Positions 50,281 through 59,347 of a stretch of DNA of 64,000 nt are shown piece after piece. Each line of letters starts with the position of its first letter. The first letter of the stretch is position 1. The stretch spans positions 248,001 to 312,000 of the forward strand of contig JAWZYV010002500.1 in assembly GCA_038373885.1 (NCBI GenBank), read 5' to 3'. The stretch is from Cheiracanthium punctorium (lineage: Eukaryota > Arthropoda > Arachnida > Araneae > Cheiracanthiidae). A model generated the notes under the pieces. That model worked only from the letters and a program-made list of their open reading frames with translations, was not told where the DNA came from and searched no databases. The translations under genes and the position numbers were made by a program.

Positions 50281-53200
50281 CTAGAAAAGACAAGAAAGAT
50301 AGTAAACGCTTTCTTTATCCCTTTGAGGGGCAACCCTTTCCCAATGCTGAAAAATGGGCAGCCGTTGCCATCGCTCGACTTAACTACGAGCAAGATGGCG
50401 GACAATCGAAACGTTCATCGCTTGCCACAGATCTAGAGACCCTATAGAGACAGATATATATCTAGGGAGAGCATCGCAGATATATATCTGGCTGTGCCGC
50501 ACAGCCAGCTGTCTTTAAAAGAAGGGTCTCTAGATCTGTGGCACGCGATGAACGTTTCGGTCGTCCGCCATCTTGCTGGTAGTTAAGTCGAGCGATGGCA
50601 ACGGCAGCCCTTTTTTCAGCATTGGGCAATCTATCCAGCTGTTCTCGCGTTCTTCCATTTTTCAGCAGATGCCAGTGCTGTTAAAAATAATCGTGACCAT
50701 TTTTTACGGGAAATGACGTGCTAAAAAGTAAAGGATTCTCGTGGAGCTATGTCACCCGCAACTATTTTTATAGAAATCAAATCTATTCTTCGTGACTGGC
50801 AACAGTCAAAACGTCAGAATTTGGTGTTCCCAGAGCGGGATCACTGCGCATTAAAGGGTTAAAAAACATTTTCAACATTGCTCGGATTTGCTCATGTACT
50901 ACTGTTTTCATATAAGTACAGACAGGAGGAGACTACTTTTTCAGTCCTAGTGAGACCCACAGCCATTTTACTTCCTTACTTCCTTCCATAAGTAATCTGA
51001 CACTTTTTTTCATTAGTTTTGTCAATAGTAGCGTTCAACACCTTAGCGATTGAAGACCAGGCAAGTGAGTAAAGTAATCTTTTACCAGGTCGGATAACGC
51101 CGTAACCCATTTGTACCTAGATATTTTTGCGACTTTCTTCGATTTTCGCCAATATCAGCAGTAATAGATACATTTCTGATGTCAACTTCTTGAACAAGGG
51201 ATGATTTCTTTTAAAATCTTTATGTATAAAAATTGAAGTGTCAACATCCTACTAGGTCATGTTAAAATATTTTGTGGAGTTGAGGTTCAATACTCGTGAA
51301 TAAAGGCTAGGAAAAATAAATAACTGACAGCGATAATGCCGTCCCAAAAAAGGGACGCTAGGCATAAATGGGTTAACCCTTAAATGCGTAGCGGTGCATA
51401 TATGTTTCATATGTTTAACCCATTTATGCCTAGCGTCCCTTTTTTGGGACGGCATTATCGCTATTAGTCGAAAACGTTATTTATTTTTCCTATCCTTTAT
51501 TCATGAGTATTGAGCCTCAACTCTACAAAATATTTTAACATGACCAAGTAGTATGTTGATATTTCAATTGTTATGCATAATTATTTTAAAAGAAATCATC
51601 CCTTGTTCAAGAAGTTGACATCAGAAATTTATCTATTATTTCTGTTATCAGTAAAAATCGAAGAAAGTCGCAAAAATATCCAGGCACAAATGGGTTAAAG
51701 TACGTTCATTGCCGAATTAGAGTAATAGCCAAATTTCTCATGTCAGTTTGACATATAAAATATATTTTTAATGATAATGACTCATGTTGTGCAAATAGAA
51801 ATTTCACTTATTTCTTTCAAACTGCGCGGTTTTCAAAAAATTAATTAGCTATTCACAAAATTAATATAGGAAATTTAGCTTACACACGTGGCTATCGTAT
51901 GATCGGCACGGCAGTGAACGTGTTCAAAATGCATGTGTTTAAGGCAAGGTGACCATAAGTCCCCAATTTCTGCGTTTTCTGCGATTTGTCCACAAAATGT
52001 AAAAACAATTGGGGACAATTTTTAATTATTACATTGTTTTTTAGTGAGATTACTCTTAATTATTTCATTAATTATAAAATGGCCCAATTTTGTTTCAGAA
52101 TTGGGGACATGTCCTCAATTCTACATTCAAGAATATGGTCACCTTAATTTAAGGGTTACTCTAAGAAACGGATTTTGCGAGATCAAAACCAGCTTCCGTC
52201 ACACTCTCCCTTCATTGGTGGATTGGTGACACGGGGGGACCAGGCAAGAGGTTATACAATTTCTCGGCCTTCAATTACCTAGTTTTGCGTGCCCGGAGGC
52301 GTTCGCGTACACACTATCCCCCCTGCATTTATGTATACGTTTTTAGGTCAATAACTTATACGTAAGAAGGAATTTTCTCCATCTGCTTACTTATTTATGC
52401 AAGTGCATGTATACAGGGCCATTTCACTCACAAAACGATTGTTTTCACTTATCTATTAATAATCTCGTTTGGGGAAAGCGTTGAAGTATTCGTGCAATTT
52501 CATAACCGAGTTTCATAAACAATTAGCTTGTGTCCAAAAATTTCATCCATGAAATGAAATACAGTTTTAACACTTTAACGCGCAGTGTTTCCGCTCTGGG
52601 AACACCAAACTCTGACATTTTGAGTGTTGCCAGTCACGAAGAATAGATTTGATTTCTATAAAAATAGTTGCGGGTGGCATAGCTCCATGAGAATCCTCTA
52701 CTTTTCAGCACGTCATTTCCCGTAAAAAAATGGTCACGATTATTTTTAACAGCACTGGCATCTGCTGAAAAAAGAAATAATGCGAGAACAGCTAGATAGA
52801 TTGCCCAATTCTGAAAAAAGGGCAGCCGTTGCCATCGCTCGACTTAACTACCAGCAAGATGGCGGACGATCGAAACGTTCATCGCGTGCCACAGATCTAG
52901 AGACCCTTTTTTGACGCAGAGATCTAGAGACACTTTTTTTGACAGCTGGCTGTGCCGGCACAGCCAGCTGTCGTCAAAAAAGAGCCTCTAGATCTCTGGC
53001 ACGCGATGAACGTTTCGATCGTCTGCCATCTTGCTGGTAGTTAAGTCGTGCGATGGCAACGGCTGCCCCTTTTTTCAGCATTGGGAAAGGGTTGCGCCTC
53101 AAGGGGTTAAACTATAAATTTTAGTCACGTGTTTCTTGTGAAAGAGACATTAGTTTTTGAAGAACAATGGTCGGAAAGTTGACTATTATTTTAGGACGCG

Positions 53201-56200
53201 TCCGAGAGTGATTATTAGCGGCTACATAAAGACGACGTTTCTGATCCCAGTATGCTGAGTGATTCTTATTCCTTAGTTTATGCCCTACCTTTCCTGAAAT
53301 TTTGTCGCAACAATTGCGGGACACCTTGTGCATCCCACCGCCCATGAAAAGGTTAAAGTTATATGAACATGACATAAAATTGATTCAGTAAGCATAATTT
53401 TCATAGTACTTATCACATAAAACTTTATTCAAAAAATTATCGCTATTTGGAAAAAATCCCTTTTCATGGTCCAAAAAGTGCTCCCAAGAGAGATTATCTA
53501 ATCCTTTTCAATTAATCAATGACAAAAAAAAAAAAAAACCTTAATTCAACAGATTTTGTCAGTTTTTCACTCTCAGTCCGCACGTCAAGTTGACGAGCGT
53601 GAAGAAAATACTCCTGAAAACATACTCTTTGTTCATTGATTCGGTTTTGACAGTCCACTAAAGCGAACGGTGGTAAAACATGCGACGGACCATTGGAAAA
53701 TATCAATTACAAAACTTATAAATTAACGCACAAGTCCGTAATTTCATTAGAGCATGCTGACCATTTTAATGCAAATTTTCAACGGTGACGTTGCCTTTTG
53801 AAATGCCCCAGTTTCAGCTTATTGAATTCATTATTCTTACTCAAATCACAACCGTTTGACAGTCATTGTGCGTGTCGGATTTGATGTGAAAAGAACATAT
53901 CTCCGTTATATCCCAGTTTTTGACAGGTTTTTAATTTACCGCCGATTGCGAGAAAAGAGAAAAAAGAGCCAGCAAGTAACTTGACACTTGACAAAGTAAT
54001 AATATCCTTTTTTCGTCTTGCAAATTGTGTCAACAGAAGTAAAAAAGAAAGTAACTAAATGGAGAGATTTTTTTTTTCAGTTATTGATTTCTAAACGAGC
54101 GTTTTCATGTAAACCTTCCAATTCCCATTATTAAATGCACCGAGCAGTTGTCTTTTCTTTTTACCTAAAGGACAAGAAAGATAAATCATGACAAACGTAT
54201 CGAATATAAAACACTTTCTAACATACTAGCGCTCGCAAACAGACGCACATACCCTGAGCAGATAGCCCTTGCGTAGCTTTGCCTTAGCACAGAACAAACA
54301 ACACACTGAATCAGTTAACTCATTGAGGCGCAACCCTTTCCCAATGCTGAAAAAAGGGCAGACGTTGCCATCGCTCGACTTAACTACCAGCAGGCACAGC
54401 CAGCTGCGTCAAAAAAAGGGTCTCTAGATCTGTGGCACGCGATGAACGTTTCGATCGTCCGCAATCTTGCTGGTAGTTAAGTCGAGCGATGGCAACGGCT
54501 GCCCTTCTTTCAGCATTGGGCAATCTGTCCAGTTGTTCTCGCATTCTTCCACTTTTCAGCAAAGTAAAAAAGAAGCGTGACAATTTTTTTACGGGAAATG
54601 ACGTGCAAAAAAGTAAAGAATTTTCGTGGAGCTATGTCACCCGCTACTACTTTTATAAAAATCAAATCTATTCTTCGTGACTGGCAACAGTCAAAACGCC
54701 AGAGTTTGGTGTTCCTAGAGCGGGAACACTGCGCGTTAAAGGGTCAAAAAGAGCACGAGTAACGAATATTCAAAATTCCCATTGAAATCATCATACCTTA
54801 AAAATTACCATATTAGATATTTTTTGATTTACCACCAAATAGTGAAAATATCGCTAAGCTGGGTTCATTTTTCAAATTTTCTCACCATATTGGCAATTTT
54901 TCGCAAAAGCCGCCAATACTGGCGACTTCTGGCGTAATTTTTGAGGGATTCATATGATTGTCTTCGTACCATTAGCTGATATTAATAGGATAGATTTAAG
55001 TGGATGCCTGTCTCTCAACTGCCGTTGACCGAAACGTATTGGAATTATTTTGAGTACTCCTGTAGAAGAACCATTACCGATACTGACATTATTTTCGAAG
55101 AGCTTTATATTGTAATCCTTACTAAGATGTATCAATTTTGTTTCATTTCTAGTAGCCAAATATCTCTTAAACTACACTTTCAATAATGACTGCCCATACA
55201 GCGTAATATATTTTAAATCTTTTAAGCTCCCCTGTCGAAGAACTATAAATGCTACATATATCAATAAAAAAGTTAAATTTAATTTCATGTTTTGAAAATT
55301 CAGTCAATCTCAGATACAGAGGATGAGAAATCCTAATGAAACTCAATATATTTAAGAAAGGAAAGACATTCTACATAGACAACCCCTTGTTGACACCTAT
55401 AGTAATTCGTTTATTAAAATAATAGAAAGTATACTATTCCCGAGGGAGAAAAACTCCTCATGGGTTAACATGCGGCTAGTGAATTCAAGATGTCGACCGT
55501 ACCTTCCAACAAATTTTTGTAGTAGACTGCTTACATGATACAACTAATAGATGATGTTACCTATGAGCGTACCATCCGAGTAAATGATCGAAGTAATCTC
55601 CGTAGTCTATGTCTCCCGTGATGAAGAGTTCGAAGAAGTCGTCGAACGTCCCGTCAAAACCGTGGCCTGGATTGTTCTTCATGTGGTGGTAGAAAGAAAC
55701 GCTGCAGTCTTTCGGATTTCGAGTGACGTAGATGTACTTTGCCTCATTTGATCGCGGGGTGAGGTGGTAGGGAAGGTGGGCTTTGATTGCTCCCGGCCGG
55801 GGCATTTTCTCAGCTCCTTCTGCACCTGATTTAAAAAAAAAAAAACACTCTTAACCCTTACGGTGACATTTAGTAATGAAAATATAATAATTTTTATATT
55901 ATATATTGTTACTAGGCGCCTCCGGCGACCAACTGGTCCGCCGACGGCCGCTTCGAGACCAGAATGTGCAATCTACGGGCAGCCCGCTTTCGGCGACCAG
56001 CTGGTACGCCAAAGGGCCGCTTCACGACCGGCCTGTGCAACCCGCGGGCCACCAGCCTTCGGAGACCAGCTGGTTCGCCAACGGGCCGCTTCGCTACCGG
56101 TCCGTACAACCTACGATCCACTTTATTCCCGGCTTGTGCAACATATGGGCCGCCCACCTTCAGTGACCAGCTGGTCTGCCAATGGGCGTTTCGAGACCGA

Positions 56201-57489
56201 AATGTGCATACTCGGGCCGCTCACCTTCGGTGACCAGCTGGCCCGCCTACGGACCGCTTGCGACCGGCATGTGGAACCTACGGGCGGCCCGTCTGCCTAC
56301 GGCGGCGTGAAGTTTTTGAAAGAGGTTTCAGAAAAGTTTCAGAAAATAGGATGAAGTCGAGAAATATTACGATTCAATTTGAAAAAAAAATGTTTAAAAA
56401 GATATATATAAACTGCTAAATGAAATAATATTTACTATACATGTGCAAAGGGAATCATTTTTCATGGTTCAGTTTGTTAGACATCATTATAAACCAAAGT
56501 ACGTAGCAATTCTAGTTTAATATTCAGAAACCTTCGAAATATGTCGGTATTGATAACGAGCAGGATTTTAAGTTTTAAGGAAGGACACTAAACTGTTGAA
56601 TATTTTACAGAAATGTTATAATTTTTTAATCATTAAATGCAGAGTAGTCATATTCAAGAACTCATACAAGAGCAGGTAAGGATACGTCTCCCCAAGAGGA
56701 ATATACTTACACAACTCTATAAATTTGGTCAAAAAACTGCGCAAGTCGAAAAATGGGATATTTTGCATATGAACATTAAAAAAAAACTTGGCTATTCGAT
56801 CCTCGTCAGGGGGAGACCCCCCCTAAATTTTTAGTTTCATTGTTTGCCATATTAAAACGATATTAATTGACTATGTCATTTTATCTCTCATCTTTCGTGT
56901 ATTTCGCCTGGTAACCATGTTGAAATTTTTAGGATTGTAACCTATTTATAGAAAAATACATGTGATGCATATTCTACAGCTTACGAAATATTGTAACAAT
57001 AGATTAAAGCTGTTGTGAACTAATAGTATTTAAATATATGTAAAATTATGTCGCATACTTTTATGTCGCTTTTTTGGGACACATTTTTCGGACAATTTTC
57101 AATAAACGGGGTGAGAGATAAAATGACATAGTCATTAATATATATTTTACAAGCTCAGTTTTTGAATATTTAACTTTCAACCATTTAACATTTAAACATT
57201 TTAACTGCAGATACCAGTCATTTCTAAGAATGGTGCCGCAGAGAAGAATTCCATTTGTGAAGACAATGGCACGCCTTGCCTGAAGATGAGCAACAGGATT
57301 TGTTGGGTCCACGTCGTTCCACATTTAGGGTACGTCACTAAAAATACGTCATCAGGCCGAGGCTTGTAATTCACTGCAGAGCGAAAGCAGTCCACTGAGA
57401 ACAGTGCAGGTATCTTAAAGCCATCTACAATCTGCGTAGAAGACCTTTTCGATGGAATCGGCTTGGGAGTTTCTGCAGAATCCGCATTC
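49830..57489 (-). CDS. SULT-A, cytosolic sulfotransferase (first exon not found)
   Basis: Cytosolic sulfotransferase. Exons in coding order are 57215-57489, 55561-55825 and 49830-50280 (GT-AG, phases 1 and 2). They give 329 residues plus an unseen start. Numbered from the first full codon: VDGFKIPALF at 21-30, PAPS loop YPKCGTTW at 53-60, KAHLP with candidate catalytic His108, Arg127 and Ser135, TYEQMK, and RKGIVGDWRNYY. The 5'-most exon follows a clear acceptor (ATTTCACAG) and has no usable in-frame Met; its ATG at 57486 is in another frame and soon stops. So a first coding exon lies further right, perhaps beyond the Tc1 element. The terminal exon is strikingly GC-rich at third positions. 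Introns hold TTAA MITEs and a minisatellite. Confidence 0.85.
50319..50858. mobile_element. TTAA palindromic MITE (GAGGCGCAACCC family), 39 bp from a splice acceptor
   Basis: Begins CCCTTTGAGGGGCAACCC after TTTAT and ends GCGCATTAAAGGG before TTAA (50859-50862). Arms of ~130 bp flank a centre with ATATATATCT repeats and CAGCCAGCTGTC. The left edge is 39 bp upstream of the SULT-A terminal exon. Confidence 0.82.
51106..51372. mobile_element. TTAA MITE, CCCATTTGTGCCTAG family, copy 2
   Basis: CCCATTTGTACCTAG to CTAGGCATAAATGGG, GTAA on the left and TTAA (51373-51376) on the right. Nearly identical to the copy at 16171, with a small deletion near ATAAATAAC. Confidence 0.8.
51419..51695. mobile_element. 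TTAA MITE, CCCATTTGTGCCTAG family, copy 3 (opposite orientation)
   Basis: CCCATTTATGCCTAGCGTCC to CCAGGCACAAATGGG, TTAA at 51415-51418 and 51696-51699. It faces copy 2 with only 46 bp between, giving a near-perfect long inverted repeat. Confidence 0.8.
51945..52146. mobile_element. hAT-like MITE, TAAGGTGACC family, copy 3
   Basis: CAAGGTGACCATAAGTCCCC to ATGGTCACCTTA, flanked by GTTTAAGG (51937-51944) and ATTTAAGG (52147-52154), an 8-bp TSD with one change. Confidence 0.75.
52571..53106. mobile_element. TTAA palindromic MITE (GAGGCGCAACCC family), with perfect central palindrome
   Basis: From CACTTTAACGCGCAGTG after TTAA (52567-52570) to GCGCCTCAAGGGG before TTAA (53107-53110), in reverse orientation to the 37859 copy. 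The centre reads GACAGCTGGCTGTGCC followed by its exact reverse complement, a 32-bp perfect palindrome. Confidence 0.85.
54319..54743. mobile_element. TTAA palindromic MITE (GAGGCGCAACCC family)
   Basis: CTCATTGAGGCGCAACCC after TTAA (54315-54318) to GCGCGTTAAAGGG; the right flank TCAA is a decayed TTAA. The central hairpin is shortened. It lies in SULT-A's long intron. Confidence 0.8.
54830..55260. repeat. old diverged copy of the 2-kb ACTTCC repeat
   Basis: Carries AATATCGCTAAGCTGGGTTC, GCCGCCAATACTGGCGACTT and GCCGTTGACCGAAACGTATT. These correspond to parts of 19790-20720, but with many substitutions and in rearranged order. It shows the family has been in this genome for a long time. Confidence 0.5.
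55561..55825 (-). CDS. SULT-A exon (middle)
   Basis: 265 bp, acceptor TTTAAATCAG, donor GTAACA. It encodes AEGAEKMPRPGAIKAHLPYH, VTRNPKDCSVSFYHH and [14 protein letters not shown]. It is one codon longer than in SULT-B (HGFDG against SFDG region). It begins in the Gly codon split after EMT. Confidence 0.93.
55920..56300. repeat. GC-rich 68-bp minisatellite in SULT-A intron
   Basis: Five units starting GCGACCAACTGG, GCGACCAGCTGG, GAGACCAGCTGG, GTGACCAGCTGG and GTGACCAGCTGG at 55925, 55993, 56062, 56163 and 56230. Spacing is 68, 69, 101 and 67 bp; the 101-bp step carries an extra partial unit. The block is sharply GC-rich in AT-rich DNA and has long open frames on both strands, a by-product of its composition. 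Confidence 0.85.
57215..57489 (-). CDS. SULT-A exon with PAPS loop (partial 5' end of CDS)
   Basis: 275 bp, acceptor ATTTCACAG, donor GTATCT. It encodes NADSAETPKPIPSKRSSTQI, VDGFKIPALF, RPDDVFLVTYPKCGTTWTQQ and FSAAPFLEMT. The first base completes a codon from an unseen upstream exon. Confidence 0.9.
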
Positions 57490-57529
57490 CTGTGAAATAT
57501 TAATAAGAGGGAAGAAATTAAAAATTTAA

Positions 57530-57935
57530 ATAATTAAGAAGCAATTATCTATAGATAATTAATTATATTTAAATAATTAATAAATTGTTTAAAATGTTAA
57601 TCATTAATAATTACATTTTAATAATTACTTACTATAAACACTGATTAACATTTAATAATTTAAATTAATACTAATTATTTAAATTATTCTTTAAACAATT
57701 TAAATTTAAGTAATTTAAAATTTAATCTTTATTTAAATAATAATTATTTATTAATTATTACAAGAATTAAAGAATTTTGAAAAAATTTAAATAAAACAAT
57801 AATTATTAAAACCTTATTATGTTTTTTTTATTTATTTTATTTTATCTATTTTATTATTTCACGGATACGATCAAATAAGTAAAATAAAATTATAAAATCT
57901 TATTTCATTTTCTATGTAATTTTATTGATTTAATT
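57530..57935. repeat. AT-only low-complexity sequence
   Basis: Long runs of TTTAAATAATTAA-type words, just upstream of SULT-A and abutting the Tc1 element. Many TA targets are available here, which suits Tc1 insertion. No promoter element can be picked out. Confidence 0.75.
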
Positions 57936-57936
57936 A

Positions 57937-59345
57937 CACTGCTGGCCACCCAAATTGCAACACCAAGAAAAACAAGAGATATCACAACAAAATTTATTGT
58001 GTAGATAACATGTTGACCAAGTAACAAATGATTAAATTTACAGCATTCTATGAAGCGTGGTTCCTGCCAAACTCAGTACCCAGAGTAGCCGCCGTTGTTG
58101 GAGATCACAGCTGCCACACGCCTCGGCATTGATTCAAAGAGACTTTGAATGTGTTCTTGGGGTACAGCAGACCAAGCAGCTTCCACACGTTGCCAAAGTT
58201 GATCTGGTGTGACAGCTGGGGATGAACTCTGGGTCAGTCGTTGAGCAACCATGGACCACATGTTTTCTATCGGCGAAAGATCCGGAGAGCGCGCCGGCCA
58301 GGGAAGCAATTCAATCTGGTGATTGACGAAGAACCCTTGGACAATGCGTGCCACGTGTGGCCGTGCATTATCCTGCTGAAATATGGCTGTTGGCAAGCCC
58401 TGAAGGTAAGAAAGGACAACTGGCTCCAACACCTCGGAGATGTAGCGCTGGCTGGTTAAAGTACCGGCAATGCGTACTAGAGGAGTGCGAGAGAGATATC
58501 CGATACCGCCCCATACCATAATACCCGGTGCAGGACCAGTGTGACGGTGCATAATGCAGCTGTTCAGCATCATCTCTCCACGGTGTCTCCAGACTCGAAT
58601 CCGACCGTCGTGGTGTTGCATACAGAAGCGTGACTCGTCAGTAAAGAGAATTTCATTCCATTCTGTCGTCCACATCCTTCTTTCATCGCACCATTGGCGG
58701 CGGAGACGTCTGTGGTTCCGCGTCAGAGGTAGACAAAGCAACGGACGTCTTGCGGACAGACCATTCTGCTGTAAACGACGTCGAATGGTACGCGCAGACA
58801 CTGGATGATGCGTTACAGACTGAATCTGCTGTGATATGGTTCGTGATGTGACTGAGCGGTCCGTCACTGCCATGCGTACAATCTGCCTGTCATCACGTGA
58901 CGTGGTGCACTGAGGTCGATGCGGTCGATCACGTCTGTCCGTCGTACCCTCCTGCACCCAACGATCACATATCCGCATCACAGTTGTTTGGTTTCGTCCA
59001 ATACGACGACCGATTTCCCTGAAAGATAACCCACAATCTCGGTATGCCACTATCCTTCCTCTGTCAAACTCGGATACTTGATCAAAAGATGATCGTTGTT
59101 TCCTACGAGGCATAATTTATCGTTTTTTTGAAAAAAAAGCAAGAAAAACACAATTGCTGTACTTGAAACCGTCGAAATCTCCAAGCCTTAAATAGCGCTT
59201 TGAGGTGGCGCCACAGGCGCGCTTGATGTGCGTCTGCGCTGAAATTCTAATCATTTGCATATCTCACCTCAGCTAATGCATGTTGTAAATTTCATATTAT
59301 TTGCATGCTTCCTTCAGGGTGTTGCATTTACGATGGCCAGCAGTG
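57937..59345 (-). mobile_element. complete Tc1-type transposon
   Basis: 1,409 bp between TA dinucleotides (57935-57936 and 59346-59347). TIR about 28 bp: CACTGCTGGCCACCC then AATTGCAACACC on the left; on the right, reversed, CACTGCTGGCCATCG then AATGCAACACC. It encloses one uninterrupted transposase gene. Length, TA target and single ORF all match a canonical Tc1 element. It lies just upstream of the SULT-A exon with the PAPS loop, perhaps in its first intron. Confidence 0.95.
58073..59113 (-). CDS. Tc1-type transposase, intact, DD34E
   Basis: 346 codons from ATG at 59113 to TGA at 58073, no stop or frameshift. It catalyses cut-and-paste transposition into TA in the nucleus. The N-terminus (SEFDRGRIVAYRDCGLSFRE, then IGRRIGRNQTTVMRICDRW) is a helix-turn-helix; a second one follows around VSARTIRRRLQQNGL, with basic residues between. 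The catalytic triad is FTDESRF, FQQDNARPH and SPDLSPIENMW: exactly 34 residues separate the second Asp and the Glu, so DD34E as in Tc1. The length is normal for the family (about 340). All catalytic blocks are present, so it is potentially functional. Expression from its own short 5' region is unproven. Confidence 0.96.
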   Translation of the reverse strand: MPRRKQRSSFDQVSEFDRGRIVAYRDCGLSFREIGRRIGRNQTTVMRICDRWVQEGTTDRRDRPHRPQCTTSRDDRQIVRMAVTDRSVTSRTISQQIQSVTHHPVSARTIRRRLQQNGLSARRPLLCLPLTRNHRRLRRQWCDERRMWTTEWNEILFTDESRFCMQHHDGRIRVWRHRGEMMLNSCIMHRHTGPAPGIMVWGGIGYLSRTPLVRIAGTLTSQRYISEVLEPVVLSYLQGLPTAIFQQDNARPHVARIVQGFFVNHQIELLPWPARSPDLSPIENMWSMVAQRLTQSSSPAVTPDQLWQRVEAAWSAVPQEHIQSLFESMPRRVAAVISNNGGYSGY

Positions 59346-59347
59346 TA

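Noticed and set aside
50004..50447. 147-codon plus-strand open frame opposite SULT-A's terminal exon
   Set aside because: Shadow of a GC3-biased exon; the protein has no family features and runs into the TTAA MITE.
55863..56354. 163-codon open frame and its partners on both strands
   Set aside because: Translation of the 68-bp minisatellite; frames open on both strands because of composition.
57400..57488. ATG at 57486 as the SULT-A start
   Set aside because: It opens a different frame from the PAPS-loop frame and meets TAG after about 25 codons.
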